Part shown: piece by piece, positions 1-5,721 of the stretch | Numbering within the stretch: the stretch's first letter is position 1 | Layout of the letters: each line of letters opens with the position of its first letter | DNA from: Candidatus Falkowbacteria bacterium CG10_big_fil_rev_8_21_14_0_10_39_9 | Lineage (GTDB): Bacteria; Patescibacteriota; Patescibacteriia; Patescibacteriales; UBA12465 | Direction of reading: 5' to 3' | NCBI GenBank assembly: GCA_002778645.1 | Contig: PFAQ01000028.1 | Location: 1-7,878 of the forward strand | DNA: 7,878 nucleotides | The notes under the pieces: generated by a model | Told to the model about the DNA's origin: nothing | What the model saw: only the letters and a program-made list of their open reading frames with translations | The model's database searches: none | Made by a program: the position numbers and the translations under genes

Positions 1-90
1 AGTAGCGAGGATTCCAATAATAGCTATAACCACCAGGAACTCGATGAGGGTAAAGGCTGATTTGGTTGGTTTTATATAAATAAAATTAAT
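1..90 (-). CDS. Type IV pilin / pseudopilin-like protein, N-terminal part, cut by window edge
   Basis: The minus strand encodes a class III (prepilin) signal: a short basic leader containing KPTKSA, then FTLIEFLVVIAIIGILAT up to the window edge. Phe is at mature position +1 and Glu at +5, Ala precedes the cleavage site, and a hydrophobic helix follows. This is the hallmark of type IV pilins and type II secretion pseudopilins, which prepilin peptidase processes and an inner-membrane machine assembles. The leader frame is open from a TAG at 100-102 but has no ATG, GTG, TTG or CTG. I place the start at the ATT at 88-90 because an AGGAA lies 6 nt upstream of it, giving a 12-residue leader. The family call is firm. 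The start codon is unusual and could instead reflect a sequence error. Whether it is a pilin, a pseudopilin or another prepilin-type protein cannot be told without the rest. Confidence 0.8.
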   Translation of the reverse strand, partial: MNFIYIKPTKSAFTLIEFLVVIAIIGILAT

Positions 91-96
91 AATTAA

Positions 97-101
97 TTCC
101 T
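97..101 (-). promoter_or_regulatory. Shine-Dalgarno-like AGGAA for the pilin-like gene
   Basis: AGGAA lies 6 nt upstream of the in-frame ATT at 88-90. Most other starts here have no recognisable Shine-Dalgarno, so this one helps to choose the start. The methyltransferase gene has GGGAA at exactly the same 6-nt distance. Confidence 0.45.
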
Positions 102-113
102 ATCAATATCTGT

Positions 114-122
114 ATTATAACA
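114..122 (-). promoter_or_regulatory. Extended -10 promoter element for the pilin-like gene
   Basis: Read on the minus strand this is TGT-TATAAT, a perfect -10 hexamer with the TGn extension. The matching -35 position is only a T-rich stretch, as is common for extended -10 promoters. Transcription would start near 107, giving a leader of about 17 nt that contains the AGGAA. The element lies between the methyltransferase stop and the pilin, so the pilin can be transcribed independently of the upstream operon. Confidence 0.6.
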
Positions 123-144
123 TATTAACCCCAAAAAAAATAGT

Positions 145-729
145 CTATGCCAATTTTTTAAAAATTAATAGATTCTGGACAATCCACCACACCACCTCTT
201 TTTCCTTCATTTCCTTTTTAATAGCATTTGCTAGCTCTACTTGCAAGACGAAGCCTCGGCGCTGGAACTTTTCAATCCAATATTCTGGTAACTGCTCATT
301 AATATGCCCAATACTCCGCGGCCCCTGACCCAGAACGGCAGCAGTAAAAACAATATCATTAGAGAGACCAACCAAACTATCAACTAAGGTATCAGCATTC
401 TTCTCCTCTAGATGTTCTGCTACCTCGGCGCAAAGAGCCAAATCGAATTTCTGATTTAACTTTAACGGTTCAGCCAGATCAAAGAGTTTAATTTTATCTC
501 CTACCAGCGATTCTCTAATAGCGTCTGGAGAACCATCATAACCAGCGATTTCTACTTCCAACTTTTGAAATTCTTGTAAATAAATGCCACAGCCACAGCC
601 AACATCAATAATTGATTTGGGGTGATAATGTTGGTATAAAATATGAGCTACGTTGGCCGCTGAAGCCGCTTCAAATTTAATAGTATTGCGAAAAAAATTC
701 TGATCATAAATATGATATTCCACTGCCAT
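145..729 (-). CDS. Class I SAM-dependent methyltransferase
   Basis: A 194-residue protein with a Rossmann-like SAM-binding fold. Motif I is IIDVGCGCGIY (residues 40-50), the glycine-rich loop that holds SAM. An acidic residue that would contact the ribose follows at D65 in AGYDGS. Motif IV is FDLALCAEVAEHLEE (95-109), in the style of Methyltransf_11/23 families. A further segment around GHINEQLPEYW (141-151) fits the place where small-molecule methyltransferases form the acceptor site. No membrane segment or extra domain is seen. The ATG at 729 lies 1 nt after the kinase stop and is preceded by GGGAA at 6 nt. The acceptor cannot be read from sequence. Its position as last gene of a glucan operon suggests a sugar, glycan or related metabolite, but this is inference. 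Confidence 0.8.
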   Translation of the reverse strand: MAVEYHIYDQNFFRNTIKFEAASAANVAHILYQHYHPKSIIDVGCGCGIYLQEFQKLEVEIAGYDGSPDAIRESLVGDKIKLFDLAEPLKLNQKFDLALCAEVAEHLEEKNADTLVDSLVGLSNDIVFTAAVLGQGPRSIGHINEQLPEYWIEKFQRRGFVLQVELANAIKKEMKEKEVVWWIVQNLLIFKKLA

Positions 730-730
730 A

Positions 731-1768
731 TTAAATTCCCAGATTATTTTTTAACAGATTGATCAAGTTATTTATCTTCTCCATTTTAGCTTCATCGCGA
801 TTAATAACTCCGGCAGTTAATAAATAATTAATAGTGCGCATCATGGTCCAATTATAATAATTATCGATGCGAGCTTTAACCGCAGCATCTAATTTTTCCG
901 GGGAGTTAGCAAAATAACTCTCCAAGAATAAACGTCTGATTTTAGCGACATAGCTCGGATCCAATTTTTTATTCTGGACACCCATATACTCAAATTGTTG
1001 TAAAAAACAAGCTAAATCGCGCGTATAATCAGCGAGCGACATATCGGTAAAATCAATCACGACTACCTTGATGTCGCTCATCTTAATAATATTTTCCGGA
1101 TGAGCATCGCCATGGATCAACCAGCGCTGGTTGGTATTATTCAAAAAATCTTCTTCTTTAGTGATAAAAATATTATAGGCCTTCTCATAGAAACTTAAGT
1201 AGTGGGGATATTTTTTCTTAATCTCTTGCAAAATATCATCAATTCCCGAGATAACAGTTCTGATGCGACCGTTTTCCGAATTATAATCAAACCCCAAGAC
1301 ATTCTTTAGGCCGTGTAATTTAGCCAGCCATTTGGCTGCTTGGGGAATAATTTTTTCAATCTCCTCGTAGTTTTGAGTACTAATATAATAATGGAGATTG
1401 TGACCATCAACACCTTGATAAAAAGTGCCGTTGAAATAAGCGGAATAGAAAAGCGGTTGAGGAATAGAAAAATGAGCATCACCAAAACCACTATTCCAGA
1501 GAAATTTCAAAGAGTCATAAACATTCTTGCGATTTTCGTTGCTATGGGCCGAGCAAAACAAAGACAGTTGGTGAATTTTTGCCTCAGCAGTGGCAAAGGA
1601 AACCAAAAACTCTACCACTACATGATAGGTGCTCTCCCAAACATGTTTTTTATGAGGAATAATTTTAACCGCTTCAATCCGTTTAAATTCAGGATAAAGA
1701 GGCAATACTTTACGAGATAATAGCTTTCGCACATATTCCGCATTAAACAATTGCTCAATTTTATTCAT
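731..1768 (-). CDS. Aminoglycoside-phosphotransferase-fold small-molecule kinase
   Basis: A 345-residue protein of the APH / choline kinase-like fold, which moves the ATP gamma-phosphate to a hydroxyl of a small molecule. The catalytic loop is IHGDAHPEN (residues 218-226), with D221 as base and N226 for Mg. The metal-binding Asp is D239 in VVVIDFTD, where other kinases have DFG. LADYTRDLACFL (245-256) is the usual following helix. The N-lobe strand region (about 46-76) shows no obvious ATP-binding Lys at the expected place. I start at the ATG at 1768, 8 nt after the GH57 stop. A TTG at 1801 would add 11 residues but overlap GH57 by 25 nt. Real aminoglycoside resistance is unlikely: the neighbours are glucan enzymes, and a sugar or sugar-alcohol acceptor is the better guess. 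The substrate is unknown. Confidence 0.75.
   Translation of the reverse strand: MNKIEQLFNAEYVRKLLSRKVLPLYPEFKRIEAVKIIPHKKHVWESTYHVVVEFLVSFATAEAKIHQLSLFCSAHSNENRKNVYDSLKFLWNSGFGDAHFSIPQPLFYSAYFNGTFYQGVDGHNLHYYISTQNYEEIEKIIPQAAKWLAKLHGLKNVLGFDYNSENGRIRTVISGIDDILQEIKKKYPHYLSFYEKAYNIFITKEEDFLNNTNQRWLIHGDAHPENIIKMSDIKVVVIDFTDMSLADYTRDLACFLQQFEYMGVQNKKLDPSYVAKIRRLFLESYFANSPEKLDAAVKARIDNYYNWTMMRTINYLLTAGVINRDEAKMEKINNLINLLKNNLGI
736..740 (-). promoter_or_regulatory. Shine-Dalgarno-like GGGAA for the methyltransferase
   Basis: GGGAA lies inside the last codons of the kinase gene, 6 nt before the ATG at 729. It supports that start and would allow re-initiation just after the kinase stop. Confidence 0.4.
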
Positions 1769-1776
1769 ATAATTAT

Positions 1777-2952
1777 TTATCTTGGCCAATAATAGCGCCA
1801 ATGTTTTTCCCAGATTAAACGTTGCACCTGGAGATACATTTTTTCCGCCTTGATCTTAGTCTTTTGAGTAGTATGATCATGGAGCGACCTAATTGATCTG
1901 ATGAGTTCATTAATGCCTCTTTCAATTTCATCCGGACTCCAGGCCCGAGGACCGAAGTTAGCCGAAAAATCCCGACCGCTAGCCCACCAAAAAGTACAAC
2001 TAGCCAATCCGCGCACTAAATGCCAGCGAGACCAATGATAGTTCTCGGCCTTAACATGTTTCTGACTCAACTCTTGGGCTAAATTCGCCAGAGACCAAAT
2101 TGCTTTCTGAATTTTATTATTATTCTTTTGCCAGAGAGCATAGGGTTCCTGCTTCTTCAACTCACCTGGAGTTGATTCCCAATTACCACTTAATAATTTT
2201 ACCTTAACTGTTTTCTGTTCGGCACTGACAAAATCACTCATCAGTTGAGTGGTAAAAAAATTTGTCTTTAATAGTTTCTCCAACTCTCCGGTGGGATCTT
2301 CATGACGCAGACCATAGAGCTCACCATCAGTCGCGGTGATAATAGTTTTGTTGTCACCAAAAAAATCTTTGAGATTGTCTGGTACATAAGAACCACTAAA
2401 ACGACGACTGCGACAAACCACCTTTAGGCCGCTATTTTCATCTAAATAAACCTCAGAAAAATCTATTTTATTCAACTGGCCATTAATTAATATTTCATCC
2501 ACAACAATCCACTTATAGCCCAGCTTCTTAATAATTTTAGCTACTTGGGGGCCATAGGCCATCTCCGGTAAAAAGAAACCTTGGGGTTTGAAATCAGCCC
2601 CAAAATGTTTTTGGAGGATGGCTTCATTTTCTTTAATCTGCCAAACTACCTCGGCCTCGTCGACCAAGGGTAACAGAGCGTGGTAAGCGGCGGTACCAGT
2701 AATCTCCAATTGTTTTTTAGCAATTAATTTTTTGATTCTAGCAATCAGATCAAAATAACCTAACTCTTCCAAACGCAGTAAAAGACAACCACTGATGTTA
2801 AAAGTAAATTTAATTGATGGATGTTCTTCGAGAGCTCGCACCAAGCGGGCATAACTTTTCTCCACTGCTTCTTGAATGTGATAGGGGTCGGTGTTGGCTG
2901 GTTGATAGAGATGTAAAAAATTAAGCCACAGGTTGTCAGTTTTATTTACCAT
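1777..2952 (-). CDS. Glycoside hydrolase family 57 alpha-glucan enzyme (amylase / glucanotransferase-like)
   Basis: A 391-residue GH57 enzyme, a retaining family acting on alpha-1,4/1,6-glucans. The conserved regions appear in order. Region 1 is FLHLYQPAN (12-20). Region 2 is EITGTAAYHALLPL (83-96). Region 3 is GFFLPEMAY (125-133), with E130 as expected nucleophile. Region 4 is TATDGELYG (206-214), with D209 as expected acid/base. WW at 322-323 and an aromatic helical C-terminus complete the core. It is shorter than characterised GH57 branching enzymes (about 520 residues or more), and the 79-residue spacing between the catalytic residues is closer to the 4-alpha-glucanotransferase type. There is no signal peptide, so it should be cytoplasmic. 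Its ATG overlaps the end of glgA by 11 nt. Debranching, transfer, hydrolysis or branching cannot be separated from sequence alone. Confidence 0.85.
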   Translation of the reverse strand: MVNKTDNLWLNFLHLYQPANTDPYHIQEAVEKSYARLVRALEEHPSIKFTFNISGCLLLRLEELGYFDLIARIKKLIAKKQLEITGTAAYHALLPLVDEAEVVWQIKENEAILQKHFGADFKPQGFFLPEMAYGPQVAKIIKKLGYKWIVVDEILINGQLNKIDFSEVYLDENSGLKVVCRSRRFSGSYVPDNLKDFFGDNKTIITATDGELYGLRHEDPTGELEKLLKTNFFTTQLMSDFVSAEQKTVKVKLLSGNWESTPGELKKQEPYALWQKNNNKIQKAIWSLANLAQELSQKHVKAENYHWSRWHLVRGLASCTFWWASGRDFSANFGPRAWSPDEIERGINELIRSIRSLHDHTTQKTKIKAEKMYLQVQRLIWEKHWRYYWPR

Positions 2953-4432
2953 AATTATTTTTTATTTTTAATTTCATTACCTTCCGATATAGTTTAATAT
3001 ACTTCTTAGCGGAAATCTCCCAACTATTAGATTCCTCCATCGCTTTCTTGATTAATTTTTTCCAAGAGTCTAGATGGCGATAATTTTCTAACCCGCGAAT
3101 AACAGCCGAGTAAAAAGAAAAATCGTCCTCCCCCTTGAAGGTAAAACCACTGCCCGAACCGGTACTCGGATTATAATTACTAACCGTATCATAGAGACCA
3201 CCGACTTCGCGCACTATGGGAATACAACCATAACGCAGAGCAATTAATTGATTAATCCCACAAGGTTCATGGACTGAAGGCAGGAGAAAAAAATCAGAAC
3301 CAGCATAAACCAAGGTTTCATATTTTTGGTTCTCTTCATGGGATGGGATCACTACTAATTTTTTGGGGTATTGACGAGCAATCTTTAGAAGTTCTTTAAT
3401 ATACTTTTTATCGCCCGATCCAATAATCACAAACTGGACCTCGAGTCGCAAAAACTGAGGCAGGAGACGAATAATCTGCTCAAAACCCTTTTGAAAAGTC
3501 ACCCGAGAGGTAGCACAAAGCAAGGGGATTTTAGGATCCGCTGGTAAGCCAAATTTCTTTTGCAAGGCCTTCTTGTTTTCAATCTTACCGCTAATTTTTT
3601 CTGCATTATAATTGCGAAACAAAGAAGTATCATTCTCCGGATTATAGGCGTGATAATCAATACCATTGATAATGCCAAATAAATGGTCGGAACGATTTTT
3701 GAGAATGCGTTGTAAATCCTGACCAAAACGTTTAGTCATGATCTCATCACGGTATTGTTCACTAACAGTGTTGATAATATCCGCCGACAAAATGGCTCGT
3801 TTAGCAAAATTAATATTCTCAATGGCTGGATCATCTAAATGGGGCAAGCGACGGCGACCATAGTCCCGATCGGCCAGTGGGACATCCCACCAATTATGTC
3901 CCAATTGAAAGATTAGATTATGAATGGTAAAAATCGTCCGAGCCTTTTTGAGAGTTTTAGAATAACGAAAATCATTTTTTAAATAAAATGGAATAAGCCC
4001 AGTCTGCCAATCATGACAGTGCACAATGTCGGCTTTGAATTTTAGGAGTGATAATAATTTTAGAGCCGCCACCGCGAAGACTAAGAAGCGAGCATTTTCA
4101 TGACTGGAGCCATAAATCTTTTTTTTCTTAGAAAAATATTTTTTGCACTCCACAAAATAAACCGGCAGGTCTTCCATTAAATATCCCTTCCAATAACTAA
4201 CTTCAACTTCATCAACTGAGTTTAAATAGATCTTAACATTTTCAAACACTGGTTCTAGGTCATGTTTCTCAATATCAATCACTTGGCCATATAAAGGCGT
4301 AATAATCAGGACATCATGACCCAAGCGATTTTGCGCTTTAGGCAGAGAGCGGCTCACATCACCCAGGCCACCAGTTTTGGAAAAAGGAGCCACTTCAGAG
4401 GCGATGTGGACGATTTTTAATTTATTGGCCAT
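2942..4432 (-). CDS. glgA: Glycogen/starch synthase, GT5
   Basis: A 496-residue glucosyltransferase adding glucose from ADP-glucose (or UDP-glucose) to the non-reducing end of an alpha-1,4-glucan. GT5 hallmarks are all present. SKTGGLGDV (18-26) is the N-terminal donor and phosphate-binding loop with its Lys. HDWQTGLIPFY (140-150) lines the active cleft. INTVS (220-224) and INGID (255-259) mark the interdomain region. SRVTFQKGFE (309-318) gives the C-domain Arg and Lys. PSVHEPCGINQL (385-396), followed by YGCIPIVREVGGL, is the retaining GT-B EPCG block. Length is normal (E. coli has 477). I start at the ATG at 4432, since MANKLKI leads directly into the first strand; an upstream GTG at 4447 adds 5 residues. 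It overlaps ruvC and GH57 by 11 nt on each side. No glgC-like pyrophosphorylase is in the window, so the donor nucleotide is unverified. Confidence 0.93.
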   Translation of the reverse strand: MANKLKIVHIASEVAPFSKTGGLGDVSRSLPKAQNRLGHDVLIITPLYGQVIDIEKHDLEPVFENVKIYLNSVDEVEVSYWKGYLMEDLPVYFVECKKYFSKKKKIYGSSHENARFLVFAVAALKLLSLLKFKADIVHCHDWQTGLIPFYLKNDFRYSKTLKKARTIFTIHNLIFQLGHNWWDVPLADRDYGRRRLPHLDDPAIENINFAKRAILSADIINTVSEQYRDEIMTKRFGQDLQRILKNRSDHLFGIINGIDYHAYNPENDTSLFRNYNAEKISGKIENKKALQKKFGLPADPKIPLLCATSRVTFQKGFEQIIRLLPQFLRLEVQFVIIGSGDKKYIKELLKIARQYPKKLVVIPSHEENQKYETLVYAGSDFFLLPSVHEPCGINQLIALRYGCIPIVREVGGLYDTVSNYNPSTGSGSGFTFKGEDDFSFYSAVIRGLENYRHLDSWKKLIKKAMEESNSWEISAKKYIKLYRKVMKLKIKNNYGK

Positions 4433-4904
4433 ATTTTTTGATTGCACTTAAACAAATAGCCAAAGCTAAAGCGTCGGCCGCATCGTCCGGTCGAGGAATT
4501 TCTTTTAAATTTAAAAGCAGTTTAACCATTTTTTGCACTTGTAATTTTCCGGCCTGGCCATAGGCCGCCACCGCTTGCTTAACTTGATTTGGTTTAAACT
4601 CAGTAATAGAAAGTTTTTTATTTTTAAGAGCGAGGAGGATAACCCCCCGAGCTTGACCGACAATCAGAGCCGTTTTTACATTCTTACTGAAGAACAATTC
4701 TTCAATCGCGGCTACCTGGGGTTGGTACTTATCAATTATCAAAATGAGATCATTATAAAGAGAGGCTAATCTGTCGGCCAGACCACTAGTTTTAGGGGTT
4801 TTAATAGAACCATGAGCAATATGAAAAACTTGCCCGCGAGCATTTTTCTCAATTAAGCCCCAGCCAGTATCGGCAATTCCCGGGTCGACCCCCAAAATGA
4901 TCAT
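4422..4904 (-). CDS. ruvC: Crossover junction endodeoxyribonuclease RuvC
   Basis: A 160-residue Holliday-junction resolvase that acts as a dimer, nicking strands of like polarity during recombinational repair. The RNase H-like core is clear: ILGVDPGIADTGWG (3-16) with catalytic D7, AIEELFFSKN (66-75) with the catalytic Glu at 68, and PDDAADALALAI (139-150) with D141 and D144. This gives the full four-carboxylate set. Length is close to the E. coli protein (173). The ATG overlaps the yebC stop (ATGA). A yebC-ruvC pairing is common in bacteria, but the usual followers ruvA and ruvB are absent here and glgA comes next. RuvAB may be encoded elsewhere. Confidence 0.96.
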   Translation of the reverse strand: MIILGVDPGIADTGWGLIEKNARGQVFHIAHGSIKTPKTSGLADRLASLYNDLILIIDKYQPQVAAIEELFFSKNVKTALIVGQARGVILLALKNKKLSITEFKPNQVKQAVAAYGQAGKLQVQKMVKLLLNLKEIPRPDDAADALALAICLSAIKKYGQ

Positions 4905-5620
4905 ATAATATTGGTATAATAATCGCTGACATCTTCATTGTCTTCGAGTTCTTCCATAATCTTTTCGGCAGTGTTCTTTTCCGTTTCTTTTAATTCTTGC
5001 TTTTCTTTGGCGACATATTCAATCTCGGCTGAAGCTACTTTCAAACCTTTAGTTTCTAAAAAGGCCACAATACCTTGCAATTTATCAATTCTAGCATAAA
5101 TAGTGATACCTTCAGTTTCCTTCAATAAGTCATCAGCACCAACATCGATTAACTCTAATTCTAAGTCATCTAAATTGATATTTTTAGCAGTTAATTCACT
5201 GTTTTCTACCATAATCACACCTTTTTGTTCAAAATTCCATAAAACATTACCAAAAGTACCACCATTCTTACTAAAAGTATGGCGCACATTACCCGCGCTG
5301 CGATTCTTATTATCAGTCACACATTTGATTACAAACTGAGAATTACCAGGACCAATGGCCTCATAGTATAATTCTTCAATTTGGTCGCCCCCCAATTCAC
5401 CGGTGCCCTTCTTGATAGCTCTTTCAATGTTATCTTTGGGCATGGAAGCGGCTCGAGCTTTTTCCACTGCCGTTCTGAGCGATGGATTAGCGTTAACATC
5501 ACCACCCTGTTTGGCGGCGATGGTAATAATATTAGCTAATTTGGTAAAAATGGCGCCGCGCTTGGCGTCGACAATTTCTTTTTGGCGATGAGTTGTCGCC
5601 CATTTTGAGTGTCCGGACAT
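4901..5620 (-). CDS. yebC: YebC/PmpR (TACO1) family protein
   Basis: A 239-residue member of the YebC/PmpR/TACO1 family at full length. Diagnostic segments are MSGHSKWATTHRQKE (1-15), DAKRGAIFTKLANII (18-32), MPKDNIERAIKKGTGE (60-75) and NKNRSAGNVRHTFSKNGG (104-121), with the acidic tail and final YYTN (235-238). Members were first described as DNA-binding regulators (PmpR). Later work on TACO1 and bacterial YebC supports a role in translation at proline-rich or otherwise stalling sequences. Which applies here is unknown. The protein is cytoplasmic with no membrane segment. The gene heads the operon and its stop overlaps the ruvC start. There is no Shine-Dalgarno; instead a perfect 14-nt palindrome abuts the start codon. 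Confidence 0.95.
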   Translation of the reverse strand: MSGHSKWATTHRQKEIVDAKRGAIFTKLANIITIAAKQGGDVNANPSLRTAVEKARAASMPKDNIERAIKKGTGELGGDQIEELYYEAIGPGNSQFVIKCVTDNKNRSAGNVRHTFSKNGGTFGNVLWNFEQKGVIMVENSELTAKNINLDDLELELIDVGADDLLKETEGITIYARIDKLQGIVAFLETKGLKVASAEIEYVAKEKQELKETEKNTAEKIMEELEDNEDVSDYYTNII

Positions 5621-5634
5621 ATTATCTAGATAAT
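5621..5634. repeat. Perfect 14-nt palindrome directly before the yebC start codon
   Basis: ATTATCTAGATAAT is fully self-complementary and ends at the base next to the yebC ATG, where a Shine-Dalgarno would normally be. It could be an operator for a dimeric regulator or act in the mRNA leader. It could also be chance in AT-rich DNA. Confidence 0.5.
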
Positions 5635-5654
5635 TTAATGATTACTTCAATACT

Positions 5655-5684
5655 ATAATAAATTGCTAAAAAAATCAATCTAAA
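5655..5684 (-). promoter_or_regulatory. Candidate promoter for the yebC operon
   Basis: On the minus strand, TTTAGA (5684-5679) and TATTAT (5660-5655) are separated by 18 nt. An alternative is TTGATT (5678-5673), 17 nt, TAGTAT (5655-5650). Either would start transcription about 23-28 nt before the ATG. The region is AT-rich, so the exact choice is uncertain. It is the only intergenic space upstream of the six-gene operon. Confidence 0.4.
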
Positions 5685-5691
5685 TTATAAT
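5663..5691 (+). promoter_or_regulatory. Promoter for the SIS-domain gene
   Basis: TTGCTA (5663-5668), a 17-nt spacer and a perfect TATAAT (5686-5691) form a sigma-70-type promoter. Transcription would start near 5698, leaving a leader of about 24 nt before the ATG at 5722. It overlaps the candidate yebC promoter on the other strand. Confidence 0.65.
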
Positions 5692-5721
5692 TAAAGCAGA
5701 ACCATTAATTTATCAATCCCT

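Larger units (their letters stand above)
145..5620 (-). other. Predicted six-gene operon: yebC-ruvC-glgA-GH57-kinase-methyltransferase
   Basis: All six genes share a strand with no room for internal promoters outside coding sequence. Junctions in order of transcription are a 4-nt ATGA overlap (yebC/ruvC), an 11-nt overlap (ruvC/glgA), an 11-nt overlap (glgA/GH57), an 8-nt gap (GH57/kinase) and a 1-nt gap (kinase/methyltransferase). Such spacing predicts one mRNA and translational coupling. The candidate promoter is upstream of yebC. No convincing terminator was found after the methyltransferase. Confidence 0.75.

Noticed and set aside
130..175. Terminator after the methyltransferase formed by the T8 tract at 133-140
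   Set aside because: The only possible stem pairs A runs with the T tract itself and has no G-C pairs, so it does not look like an intrinsic terminator.
1340..1720. Plus-strand open frame of 126 codons opposite the kinase gene
   Set aside because: It is fully antisense to a gene with clear kinase motifs, matches no family I recognise, and has no promoter or ribosome site.
731..1768. Antibiotic resistance gene (aminoglycoside phosphotransferase)
   Set aside because: Only the fold-level HGD...N and DF.D motifs are shared; the operon context is carbohydrate metabolism and no mobile element is nearby.
731..1801. Longer kinase reading frame starting at TTG 1801
   Set aside because: It would overlap GH57 by 25 nt and use a weak start, while an ATG at 1768 sits 8 nt after the GH57 stop and begins a natural N-terminus.
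2942..4447. Longer glgA frame starting at GTG 4447
   Set aside because: The ATG at 4432 gives MANKLKI leading straight to the first strand of the GT5 fold, as in the family; the extra 5 residues are not expected.
5103..5339. Plus-strand open frame opposite yebC
   Set aside because: It mirrors a highly conserved coding sequence and has no features of its own.
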